DNA of 64,000 bases from an uncultured Tateyamaria sp. GTDB taxonomy: Bacteria > Pseudomonadota > Alphaproteobacteria > Rhodobacterales > Rhodobacteraceae. The translations under genes were made by a program, and so were the position numbers. Below the pieces are notes generated by a model that was given only the letters and a program-made list of their open reading frames with translations, was not told where the DNA came from and did no database searches. Shown here piece after piece: positions 1 through 7,178 of this stretch. The stretch spans positions 124,001 to 188,000 of the forward strand of contig NZ_CANNES010000002.1 of the NCBI RefSeq assembly GCF_947503705.1, read 5' to 3'. Position 1 is the first letter of the stretch. Every line of letters begins with the position of its first letter.

Positions 1-338
1 GTCACCTCTGCTCCGTTGGCGGCGAACGGACACCCCTGCCCTCTGTTCTTTAGGTGAGCGAGGGAGAGATATGTCGCAATGTAGTCTGCGCGTGTCTCGC
101 TCTGCGTTGCACGTTGCGTCTTGCTCAAGAGTTCATCGGCAGACCTCTCAAATGCAGCGGCGATTAGGTCCTCCTTCGACGGGAAATGGCGATAAAATCC
201 GCCCTGTGTCAGGCCAGCGGCCTGCATGACATCCGAAACGCTGGTGGCACTGATCCCATTCGTTCGAAACAGCCGCGCAGCCGCATCTATGATCCGTTTA
301 TGGCTCTTTTGTTTCTCAGCGTCCGACATTCTCGGCAT
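1..338 (-). CDS. TetR/AcrR family regulator, partial (C-terminal part outside the window)
   Basis: The frame starts at ATG 338 and is still open at base 1, so only about 112 N-terminal residues are seen. The first 60 residues form a typical TetR DNA-binding domain: a first helix (KSHKRIIDAAARLFR) followed by the helix-turn-helix ending GLTQGGFYRHFPSKEDL. This part binds operator DNA; the ligand-binding domain begins in the window but is cut off. It faces away from the membrane-protein gene starting at 632, and a palindrome in the gap (363-416) is a likely operator. The ligand is unknown. Confidence 0.85.
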   Translation of the reverse strand, partial: MPRMSDAEKQKSHKRIIDAAARLFRTNGISATSVSDVMQAAGLTQGGFYRHFPSKEDLIAAAFERSADELLSKTQRATQSETRADYIATYLSLAHLKNRGQGCPFAANGAEV

Positions 339-362
339 GGGCCCGTCTCCTGGGGGATTGAC

Positions 363-416
363 ATTTTAGAGGTTGTATAACATCTATATTTTAAGAGTTC
401 AATGATACTCTAAAAT
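363..416. promoter_or_regulatory. Candidate TetR operator region (two inverted repeats)
   Basis: AGAGGTTGTATAACATCT at 368-385 is an 18-bp palindrome with one mismatched pair. It is overlapped by a 9-bp inverted repeat, ATTTTAGAG at 363-371 and CTCTAAAAT at 408-416. The site lies 25-80 bp upstream of the TetR start at 338, where an autoregulated TetR operator is usually found. The role is inferred from position and symmetry. Confidence 0.4.
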
Positions 417-470
417 CTCGCCCATTGAGACAGCCATGATCTATCGAGTCAAAATCCCGACAACAGGAAG

Positions 471-502
471 CCCCGGCCTCTCCGATCACAGAGAGGCCGG
501 GG
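471..502. repeat. Perfect 12-bp inverted repeat (GC-rich hairpin)
   Basis: CCCCGGCCTCTC at 471-482 and its exact complement at 491-502 flank an 8-base loop. There is no T-run on either side, so it is not a classical Rho-independent terminator. It sits 130 bases before the membrane-protein gene at 632, probably in its leader or between two promoters. Confidence 0.6.
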
Positions 503-631
503 CCGTCCGCGTCCTGAAGGCTGGGGGCACTCATATCAATAGATCGACAGCCTTCGGATGCGTCGAAGGTGGCTTTCCTTCCCTTGAATTCGGGCCTGCG
601 AATTCGTCCATCACAATCTGAAAGAAATAAC

Positions 632-1372
632 ATGACAGACTTCCTCATTTTCTATGTGCGCACCTTTGCCGTTGCGCTGCCGCTGATCGCAATGGCGATC
701 ATGATGATCGGCGTCAGCCGAGCCAATCTGTCTGCGCAACAAACTGGCCTGGCCGTGACGGTCGCTGCGTTCCTTTTCGGGCTTTGGTTCGCAATCGTTG
801 TGCCACCTTCGGAATCCAACGTCCTGAACGTACCGCCGACCCTTCAGGATCCACCGATTGTGCTGGCTTTCCTGTTTGGCGGTGCCTTGATCATTTGGGG
901 GCTCGGCTGGCTCACCCCGCTGGGGCGGCGCATCACCTTGGCCACGCCGCTTGCCGCTCTTGCAGCCTTTCAAATTCCCCGCATTATGGGTGGCGTTTTT
1001 CTGATCGGGTGGCTTGGAGGCAGCATCCCACCCGAATTTGCACTGCCTGCAGGGCTGGGTGACATCTGGGCCGGGATCGCGGGATGGCAGGCCAGCAAAG
1101 CCTTGGCAAACGGCGCGCCGGACGCGCGAAAGCTGCTGATACGAGCAAATATCATCGGGATATTGGACTTCGTCTTTGCGGTCGCCCTTGGCATCATGAC
1201 GTCCGAAGGATTTGCACATCTATTGTCCCATGATGCGCCGAACATCGTCAACGATCACCCATTGGCGCTGTTCCCGGCCTTCTTTGTTCCGATCTTCCTC
1301 GGCTTCCATTTTCTGTCGATCAGCAAACTCCGGGCCGAACGTCGGAACAAAGCGATGCCTGCGACATCGTAA
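632..1372 (+). CDS. Multi-pass membrane protein of unknown function
   Basis: This 246-residue protein is very hydrophobic, with about seven likely membrane segments, the first near residues 8-28 and the last near 205-225. A basic C-terminal tail (KLRAERRNK) is probably cytoplasmic. The start at 632 (MTDFLIF) is preferred over an in-frame upstream ATG at 569, whose extra residues are polar and overlap the leader. I see no transporter or enzyme motif and do not recognise the family. It is divergent from the TetR gene at 1-338, which may control it (inference). Confidence 0.65.
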   Translation: MTDFLIFYVRTFAVALPLIAMAIMMIGVSRANLSAQQTGLAVTVAAFLFGLWFAIVVPPSESNVLNVPPTLQDPPIVLAFLFGGALIIWGLGWLTPLGRRITLATPLAALAAFQIPRIMGGVFLIGWLGGSIPPEFALPAGLGDIWAGIAGWQASKALANGAPDARKLLIRANIIGILDFVFAVALGIMTSEGFAHLLSHDAPNIVNDHPLALFPAFFVPIFLGFHFLSISKLRAERRNKAMPATS

Positions 1373-1788
1373 GTCATCTGACCCAAAGCGGGCAAACCAG
1401 CAATCAGGCACTGCTGGTGCGCGCGGCCGCGCGCATCAGCAACCCTGCTTTTCAGGTTCTGCGACAGCCCCTACATTCAGCCCGTAAGAGGCCCGGAGGG
1501 CATCCTGCTTTTAGCTTCATCGCGGCGCTTCACAGGTTCACGCACACGCCCGGTGCGGCGGCGGCCATGCAAGGGTTCCTGCAAACATCTGACGGCGCTC
1601 TCGGAGCGGCACGTGCAGCCGCATTGACTGGCCCTTTTGCCGACATGTCTTTCCCAACTGTCATGTTTTGTGCGACGACGCTCAGTTAGCTGGTCGCGTC
1701 GTGCCTTATTCCCTGAGACCAACAGGATGGTCCCAGGCGCGAAAGACAGAGCCCATCGTTGAATTTATATACAACCGTCAGACGGGTC
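1373..1788. other. 416-bp stretch with no supportable gene
   Basis: Lies between the membrane-protein stop and the TetR stop. A 90-codon open frame at 1417-1689 has no recognisable motif or clear ribosome-binding site and is probably chance or a decayed gene. No convincing terminator or repeat was found. Confidence 0.5.
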
Positions 1789-2358
1789 CTAGTGTCGTCC
1801 AAGCAGCTCCTCGGGCAGCGCTTCAAGAAAGCGTTCGAATGGTTTTTGCGACCCCGTCCCACGAGACAAGACAAGGCTGCCGTGTAACAACATGACGACA
1901 CGTTCGGCTCGCGCTTGCCCCACGGCCTTCGCTGTCCCTTGTTCGGTGGCCAGCTGGCTCAGCGCTTCTATCAGCGCCTCGAAAATGCGCTTGATTGCAC
2001 AGGCAAAGGGGCCCTCATAATCGCTGGCAGAACTCAGCATGTTCAAAATGCAGGCTTGTTTGCCGCCGGAGTAAAGCGCATCCAACTTTTGCACCAATAG
2101 CTGAACGCGTTCGTCGATGGGCGCGTCGGTCTTTAACGGATCAAACAGGTTTTCGGTTAGCCAGCTTTCAGTCACCGCCAGAACCTCTTTTGCCATCTGC
2201 TCTTTGCCACCGGGAAAGCGGTGATAGAGACTCGCACGTTGAAGGCCGGTTTCTTCGGACAGAATAGATAGGGTGGCCCCATCATACCCGGTGTCTCGAA
2301 ACACACGGGACAACGCCTCAATCAGCTCGCCCTCTCCTATGCTTGATCTTCGCCCCAA
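1789..2358 (-). CDS. TetR/AcrR family transcriptional regulator
   Basis: This complete 189-residue TetR protein has its DNA-binding domain in residues 1-55 (recognition region near LQRASLYHRFPGGKEQM) and a helical ligand domain after it. The ligand domain contains one Cys (KQACILNML), a residue that in some TetR proteins senses electrophiles. The gene is divergent from the DsrE gene at 2489. Two copies of ACCGAACGAACG, one on each strand, lie in the gap, each 26-27 bp from the nearer start codon. The natural reading is that this repressor controls itself and the DsrE, flavin split-barrel and GFA genes. The inducer is unknown; an electrophile or aldehyde is possible given the neighbours (inference). 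Confidence 0.88.
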   Translation of the reverse strand: MGRRSSIGEGELIEALSRVFRDTGYDGATLSILSEETGLQRASLYHRFPGGKEQMAKEVLAVTESWLTENLFDPLKTDAPIDERVQLLVQKLDALYSGGKQACILNMLSSASDYEGPFACAIKRIFEALIEALSQLATEQGTAKAVGQARAERVVMLLHGSLVLSRGTGSQKPFERFLEALPEELLGRH

Positions 2359-2385
2359 TGTCAGACCCTCCAGATCACCGTTTTG

Positions 2386-2403
2386 TTACCGAACGAACGG
2401 TAA
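2386..2403. promoter_or_regulatory. TetR operator, tetR-proximal copy
   Basis: TTACCGAACGAACGGTAA is an imperfect palindrome (6-bp arms TTACCG and CGGTAA). Its core ACCGAACGAACG recurs on the other strand at 2449-2460. It ends 27 bp upstream of the tetR start at 2358. Confidence 0.65.
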
Positions 2404-2448
2404 AATATAATTGCCGACGCGCGATGCGCTCGCTATTCGATATTTGAA

Positions 2449-2462
2449 CGTTCGTTCGGTAA
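2449..2462. promoter_or_regulatory. TetR operator, dsrE-proximal copy
   Basis: CGTTCGTTCGGTAA is the reverse complement of the first 14 bases of the copy at 2386. It ends 26 bp before the DsrE start at 2489, so each divergent gene has an operator at the same distance. Confidence 0.65.
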
Positions 2463-2488
2463 AAACAAGTCAAGAACTGGAACCCTTC

Positions 2489-2866
2489 ATGTCAAAAACT
2501 GCAATCGTCATCTACTCAGACCCAAAGGCAAACTCTGAAGAAGCGCTCGGCCGCGTGTTCAACGCGATGTTCCTTGCCTACGAACTAAAGGAAAAACACC
2601 AAGACGTTGCCCTTATCTTCCAAGGCACCGGTGTGCGCTGGGTCAATGAACTGGTCAATCCAGACCACCCTGCCAACCCGCTCTATAACGCAATCTCCGA
2701 CAAGGTGGTGGGCGCCTGCCTAGGATGTGCAGATGTGTTTGGCGCGACCGAGGATGTCAAACTGACGGACGTGGCGCTTGTCGGCGACAAGGCGATCCCG
2801 GGCACGTCAGGTGTCATTGACCTGTCGCGTTACCTCGATGATGGGTACCGGATCGTGACCTTCTGA
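2489..2866 (+). CDS. DsrE family protein
   Basis: This 125-residue protein has the DsrE/DsrF-like fold pattern: an opening strand (SKTAIVIYSDPKANSEEALGR), a strand plus GTGVRWVN segment, and a Cys-containing segment (GACLGCADVFGA) near residues 73-84. Proteins of this family take part in sulfur relay, or are small dimeric proteins of unknown role. The start at 2489 is preferred because an upstream ATG frame from 2411 would run through the operator. It is the first gene after the TetR operator and probably heads an operon with the flavin split-barrel and GFA genes. Confidence 0.75.
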   Translation: MSKTAIVIYSDPKANSEEALGRVFNAMFLAYELKEKHQDVALIFQGTGVRWVNELVNPDHPANPLYNAISDKVVGACLGCADVFGATEDVKLTDVALVGDKAIPGTSGVIDLSRYLDDGYRIVTF

Positions 2867-2880
2867 ACAAAACAAACTGC

Positions 2881-2907
2881 GGTGCACCCCTGCTTGGGTG
2901 GTGCACC
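2881..2907 (+). repeat. Hairpin between the DsrE and split-barrel genes
   Basis: GGTGCACC occurs at 2881-2888 and 2900-2907. Each copy is self-complementary and the two can pair across an 11-base loop. It lies just before the AAAGGAAAG ribosome-binding site of the next gene, so it may attenuate or stabilise the message. No T-run follows. Confidence 0.4.
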
Positions 2908-2935
2908 AACCAATCTTGACCAAAGGAAAGCTCAA

Positions 2936-3862
2936 GTGTTCCATCCCGGTGAGTTGGCAATTCAGGAGGCGACTGGCGTACGCGAGGTAGCTGCCGCGAA
3001 CTCCAGATTGATTTGGCGGTCTGTGCCGGACCACGTCGTTCCTTTCATAACAGCGCAATCCTATTGCGTGATTGGCGGTGTCTCAGGTGACGGCAACACG
3101 TGGGCAGAGTTCGTTGTGGGTACCGAAGGCTTTGCAGCAATCCATGATGGCGGCGCAACTGTCACGATGTCTCTGACATCTGCCAGTGGTTCGAAACCTC
3201 AGCTTGATCTGGCGGTTGGGCATTACCTTGGTGTGCTGTTCATTGATCTTGCGACGCGCAAACGTCTGCGCGTCAATGGCCGCATTGCTTCGATTTCAGG
3301 TCAAATGCTCACTCTGTCTGTCGAGCAGTCCTACCCCAATTGCCCCAAATATGTTCAGGCGACGCGCTTGACGGTCAGCAGTACGACAAGAGGTCCGAAA
3401 GGCACGGTAGCGGGATCGACAATTACCCCCGAAGTATCGAATTGGATTGCAACTGCCGACATGTTCTTTGTGGCCAGTGCCACAATCAACGGACAAGCGG
3501 ATGTATCGCATCGCGGCGGCAAACCAGGCTTTGTCAAGATCAACGGGCAGACGCTATTCATCCCGGACTACCCTGGAAACTCCATGTTCAGTACGCTTGG
3601 AAATTTCTTGTTGCGACCGCTCGCCGGTTTGACATTTCTCGACTTCGAAACCAACCGAATGCTGCAGTTGACGGGTGACATTGAACTTGAGTTCGACGCT
3701 TTAGGCGGCATGCCTGCGTCGATGGACACCGGTAGGTGGTGGGCTTTCAAAGCGAGAAAGTTCGTGATTTCTTCGATGAGTAAGGAAGTTTCCGCTGAAT
3801 TCATCGACGCGTCGCCTTTCAATCCCGCAGTCATGCCATACCCATTGAAATCGGTACGGTAG
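2936..3862 (+). CDS. Pyridoxamine 5'-phosphate oxidase-like flavin-binding split-barrel protein
   Basis: This 308-residue protein begins with GTG at 2936, chosen because AAAGGAAAG lies 5 bases upstream; an in-frame ATG at 2882 falls inside the hairpin. The opening (FHPGELAIQEATGV) and the segment ending ITAQSYCVIGGVSGDGNTWAEFVVG resemble the large PNPOx-like split-barrel proteins. In that group a domain near residues 40-150 binds FMN and the second half repeats the fold. The substrate is unknown; relatives are annotated as flavin oxidoreductases or nitroreductase-like. It lies between DsrE and GFA genes in what looks like one TetR-controlled unit. Confidence 0.7.
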   Translation: MFHPGELAIQEATGVREVAAANSRLIWRSVPDHVVPFITAQSYCVIGGVSGDGNTWAEFVVGTEGFAAIHDGGATVTMSLTSASGSKPQLDLAVGHYLGVLFIDLATRKRLRVNGRIASISGQMLTLSVEQSYPNCPKYVQATRLTVSSTTRGPKGTVAGSTITPEVSNWIATADMFFVASATINGQADVSHRGGKPGFVKINGQTLFIPDYPGNSMFSTLGNFLLRPLAGLTFLDFETNRMLQLTGDIELEFDALGGMPASMDTGRWWAFKARKFVISSMSKEVSAEFIDASPFNPAVMPYPLKSVR

Positions 3863-3960
3863 GATCTTGGCGCGGCCAGACACGATCACCGAAGACAAGG
3901 GCAAACCTTCATCCTTGCTACAGAGCTGTGCAGCGCAACACTTCACAAAGGTAAGAAAAG

Positions 3961-4401
3961 ATGTCCCAGAACGACGCTTCATCACGACCGAACATCAAAG
4001 GCGGCTGCCTTTGCGGCGCCGTCACTTACAGGGTAACCAGCACGTTTGAAAAGTTGTTTTTGTGTAGCTGTGACCAGTGCCGACACATTACCGGATCGGC
4101 ATTTGCATCCAACCTGTTCGTGGACGTCCAAGGGTTTGAGTGGCATGGCGGATCGGAAAATATCATGAGGTATCAAGTCCCGGGACGCGATATTTCCAAA
4201 TCGTTCTGCCGGGTCTGTGGGGCTGGCGTGCCGTGGATCAGCGGTAACGGCACAAAGATGATTGTTCCCGCCGGATCCCTGAGCGAACAGATCGAGGTTG
4301 CCGAACGGATCAGGATATTTGCTTCGGAACAACCAGACTGGGCAGCCGATCTGACACGCGTCCCGGCACATGCGACGTTTCCAAAACCTTCGGGAATATA
4401 G
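3961..4401 (+). CDS. GFA family protein (glutathione-dependent formaldehyde-activating-like, CENP-V fold)
   Basis: This 146-residue protein carries the zinc-binding cysteine pattern of the GFA family: GGCLCGAV near residues 14-21, CSCDQC near 35-40, and CRVCG near 79-83. Family members are small zinc proteins, some of which act on S-hydroxymethylglutathione adducts, although most have no proven reaction. GGTAAGAAAAG just before ATG 3961 supplies a ribosome-binding site. Placed 98 bp after the split-barrel gene, it completes a trio that would suit detoxification of a reactive small molecule (inference). Its stop nearly touches the convergent LysR stop at 4403. Confidence 0.85.
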   Translation: MSQNDASSRPNIKGGCLCGAVTYRVTSTFEKLFLCSCDQCRHITGSAFASNLFVDVQGFEWHGGSENIMRYQVPGRDISKSFCRVCGAGVPWISGNGTKMIVPAGSLSEQIEVAERIRIFASEQPDWAADLTRVPAHATFPKPSGI

Positions 4402-4402
4402 C

Positions 4403-5278
4403 TTACGGTCCCTCGAACAATTCCTTGTCGCTCCGGGCTCCGTCGATCATGGCATCGAAGATGGCCCGAACCCTACGGTTGCGTCGCATGTCGTTGTGGC
4501 ACACGATCCAAAGATCCCCAACAGGCGTATCAAGTACATCGCTCGTGCGGCGCAAACCAGGCCAGACTTCCCCCAAGATCATCGGCAAGGCAGCGGCGTG
4601 GTCACCTTGCGCACACATCGCTGCGCGCAAAATCAGTGAACTTGAGAAGAACTGCGGACCTGCCATGGCATTGGGATCAAATGCGATGGAGCCGAAATGT
4701 TCAGCCAATCGCGGATCACCTGCATGCCCAATATATGCATCTGGCTGGCCTTTGACATCGCGGTGCCTTTTGTCTGCGACGTACGTCGCCCAACGGATCG
4801 TCGCGAGTTTTCTGCCAAAAAGTGCGTCCGAGCATAGCCGCTTTGGACGGATCGCAACGTCTGCTTCGTGGCGGGACAGATCAAGCATCCTGTCGCTGCT
4901 GACCACTTGCACTTTCAAATTGGGATGATCCCGCCCCAGTGTCATCACATGGCGCGCAACAAAGAAAGACGACAAGACCTCGCTCGTTGTGATCTTGACA
5001 GAACCAGACAGTGTTTGGCTTTCGCCGAACAAGTTGCGGGCCACACTAGCTGTCTCCTGCTCCATCTTTTCGGCGGCGGCCACGATGGCAGCGCCTTCCT
5101 CGGTTGGGACGTAATGCCCGTTGTCACGCTGAAAAAGAGGGATGTTCAGCTTGTCCTCGATGGCGGCAAGGCGCCGAAATACTGTCGACGTTGTCACGTT
5201 CAAATGGCCCGCAGCCTCTGCGACGCGTCCAAAACGAGCGATATTCAACACAAGCCGGTAATCGTCCCAATCAAGCAT
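4403..5278 (-). CDS. LysR family transcriptional regulator
   Basis: This 291-residue protein has an N-terminal winged helix-turn-helix (DWDDYRLVLNIARFGRVAEA with TTSTVFRRLAAIEDKLNIPLF) and a substrate-binding domain from about residue 90. The start at 5278 is preferred because AGAGA precedes it at a normal distance; ATG 5284 is almost on top of that site. It is divergent from the FAD oxidoreductase at 5379, its most likely target, with an inverted repeat in the 100-bp gap. The effector is unknown. Confidence 0.85.
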   Translation of the reverse strand: MLDWDDYRLVLNIARFGRVAEAAGHLNVTTSTVFRRLAAIEDKLNIPLFQRDNGHYVPTEEGAAIVAAAEKMEQETASVARNLFGESQTLSGSVKITTSEVLSSFFVARHVMTLGRDHPNLKVQVVSSDRMLDLSRHEADVAIRPKRLCSDALFGRKLATIRWATYVADKRHRDVKGQPDAYIGHAGDPRLAEHFGSIAFDPNAMAGPQFFSSSLILRAAMCAQGDHAAALPMILGEVWPGLRRTSDVLDTPVGDLWIVCHNDMRRNRRVRAIFDAMIDGARSDKELFEGP

Positions 5279-5293
5279 TGTCATTCTCTTTTT

Positions 5294-5330
5294 TGCGAGT
5301 CTGTAACGCATAATTGAACCTGTACTCGCA
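5294..5330. promoter_or_regulatory. Inverted repeat in the lysR-oxidoreductase promoter gap
   Basis: TGCGAGT at 5294-5300 pairs with ACTCGCA at 5324-5330 across 23 bp. The gap also contains a repeated GTACTC (5322 and 5343). LysR proteins commonly bind such dyads between divergent genes, so this is a candidate binding site. Confidence 0.35.
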
Positions 5331-5378
5331 AATATGCAACTGGTACTCAAGTCTCCTGAAACAAATCGCGAGACTAAA

Positions 5379-6530
5379 ATGTCAAAACTCAACATTGCCG
5401 GCGGCGGATTTGCAGGTGTCTGGGCGGCCATGGCCGCCGCAGCGACACGGCACCGTCAGAACGCAACCAACATCGAAATCACGCTTGTGTCCAAGGAACC
5501 GCATCTTTGCATTCGCCCTAGGCTCTACGAAGGTGCGCGGCCGGACATGCTGGTGCCATTGGAACCCTTGCTCGAAACGATAGGCGTGACTTTCCAGCAA
5601 GCCCAGATATCCCAAGTGACGCCCGCCGCAGTACATACCGACGACGGGGGAAAGCTGCATCATGACCGCCTGATCCTTGCCATGGGGAGCCAAGTCGCGA
5701 TCCCCGCAATCCCCGGCGCCGCGCAATATGGCTTTGTCGTGGATACATATGAACAGACCGCACGACTTGATGCACATCTTTCCAAGCTGGACCCGACAAC
5801 CTTCAACACATTCGCCTGCGTTGTCGTCGGCGCAAGCTTCAGCGGGCTTGAAGTGGCGACATCCTTGCGTGATCGCCTCGGGCCTGCGGCGGCGATCTAC
5901 TTGATTGACCGGCAGAGTCTTGCGGGCCAATCACTGGGCGACAGCCTGACGCAAGACATCTCATCAGCGCTGGAATCGTCGAACATAGAATTTCTGGGCG
6001 GCGAGACTGTGGCTCGTGTTACGGCGGATCATGTCATCCTTAGCTCAGGCAAAGCGATTGGCGCAAAGACTGCCATATTCGCGACCGGCCTGCGGCCATC
6101 TCCCTTGGTCAGGAATATCGGCTTGCACGCAATCGACGGTCGGGTGCAGCTGGACCAGAACCTGCAAGTCATCGGGCAACGTGGTGTTTTTGCCGCTGGC
6201 GATGTTGGGGTGGCTGCGGCAGATGGGGCACACAAGACCTTGATGTCTTGCCAACACGCGATGCCCATGGGGGTCGTGGCGGGCCAAAACGCGGTGCTCA
6301 ATCTGCTTGGACAGGAGATGCAGCCCTATGCTCAACCAGACTATGCAACCTGCCTGAGCCTTGGTGCGTCTAACGCCATTTTTACGCGCGGCTGGAACAG
6401 GGTCATCGCGATGTCGGGCACAGAAGGGGCCGCGATGAAGGCACAGATCAACGAAACTTGGATCTATCCACCGGACCCGGAATTGGGGCGCGATGCAATC
6501 TTTGAGGCCATTTTACCCACACAGATATGA
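5379..6530 (+). CDS. FAD-dependent NAD(P)H oxidoreductase, NDH-2-like
   Basis: This 383-residue protein has an N-terminal FAD-binding Rossmann motif (AGGGFAGVWAA, residues 7-17), a second nucleotide-binding motif (VVGASFSGLEVA, near 149-160), and the late FAD motif FAAGDVG near 270. This two-dinucleotide-domain layout is typical of type II NADH dehydrogenases and related quinone or disulfide-type reductases. There is no obvious redox-active CxxC, so a hydride-transfer role is more likely than disulfide reduction. The start at 5379 (MSKLNIAGGG) places the Rossmann motif at the N terminus as expected. It is divergent from lysR, which probably regulates it. Confidence 0.8.
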   Translation: MSKLNIAGGGFAGVWAAMAAAATRHRQNATNIEITLVSKEPHLCIRPRLYEGARPDMLVPLEPLLETIGVTFQQAQISQVTPAAVHTDDGGKLHHDRLILAMGSQVAIPAIPGAAQYGFVVDTYEQTARLDAHLSKLDPTTFNTFACVVVGASFSGLEVATSLRDRLGPAAAIYLIDRQSLAGQSLGDSLTQDISSALESSNIEFLGGETVARVTADHVILSSGKAIGAKTAIFATGLRPSPLVRNIGLHAIDGRVQLDQNLQVIGQRGVFAAGDVGVAAADGAHKTLMSCQHAMPMGVVAGQNAVLNLLGQEMQPYAQPDYATCLSLGASNAIFTRGWNRVIAMSGTEGAAMKAQINETWIYPPDPELGRDAIFEAILPTQI

Positions 6531-6580
6531 TGCCGGCAGCACCACGCCCTCCTTTAACTCAAACTCAGAAAGAGCTCTTG

Positions 6581-6820
6581 CGTCACAGACAAAAAATATT
6601 CCTGACTGGCGCCAGCCGCAGCATCGATCTGCTGACGGCGCAGGCGCTGGCAGCAGATGGACACAAGGACTATGCCGGAATGCCTGACATCGCGGGGTGC
6701 AATCAAACCGCAGCTTCCGGCTTATGAAAAAAACAGGCGGAAGGGCTCGATCTTACCCCCATCGAGCTTGATGTGAGTGACTTGCAAGCCTGCCAAGGCG
6801 CCATCGCCACAATCGAGGCA
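6581..6820 (+). pseudogene. Remnant of a short-chain dehydrogenase/reductase
   Basis: In one frame the sequence reads KIFLTGASRSIDLLTAQALA, the SDR cofactor-binding start (normally TGASRGIG), then, after TGA at 6725, continues in the same frame as GLDLTPIELDVSDLQACQGA up to ATIEA. That is the usual path of an SDR through its second and third strands. The premature stop, the altered glycine motif (SID for GIG), and loss of everything after about residue 75 show it is dead. It begins right after the oxidoreductase gene and was probably co-transcribed with it. Confidence 0.7.
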
Positions 6821-6849
6821 ACAACGTATCTCAGGGAACCGTATTGCCC

Positions 6850-7053
6850 GATTGGCACGCCTTGGTGGGATTCACGAATTGGCATGACAACGCAGTTGCC
6901 GATAGCTTCTGTCAACTCTGGAGGCGATAGAAGTCCGGAAGCCACATCAATCGGACACGTGAACAAGCCAGAAGGGACGTGTTCGAATACATCGGGCTGT
7001 CATATGATCCAAAACGAAAGCTCACGAACAACGGCAACACACTAAAAAAGTAG
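6850..7053 (+). pseudogene. C-terminal remnant of an IS3-family transposase
   Basis: Frame 1 reads WHDNAVADSFCQLWRR, then TAG at 6928, then HINRTREQARRDVFEYIGLS and YDPKRKLTNNGNTL, ending at TAG 7051. This matches the DDE-domain C terminus of IS3 OrfB (the D-N-A-x-x-E/D-S-F region and the R-x-x-A-R-x-D-V-F-x-Y-I segment). The internal stop and missing N-terminal part make it a fossil. Its arrival could have truncated the SDR remnant just upstream. Nothing is seen between 7054 and 7178. Confidence 0.75.
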
Positions 7054-7178
7054 GCGCAGCCTGTTTGGCGTGGCTTGCCACAGGCCTCCCGCAGGGAAGG
7101 CACAATACCGCCCTTCTTTGCTTTCGTCACCGCCGCGCCCCAAGACATCATAGCAGTTGCTTCTTATTTTTGAGAAAC

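Noticed and set aside
391-648. 85-codon minus-strand frame between the first tetR and the membrane protein
   Set aside because: It spans the strong hairpin and the leader region and has no recognisable feature.
1417-1689. 90-codon plus-strand frame in the gap before tetR
   Set aside because: No ribosome-binding site, no motif, and composition like non-coding DNA; perhaps a decayed gene but not supportable.
6912-7151. 79-codon minus-strand frame
   Set aside because: Antisense to the IS3 transposase remnant, which gives the better explanation of this DNA.
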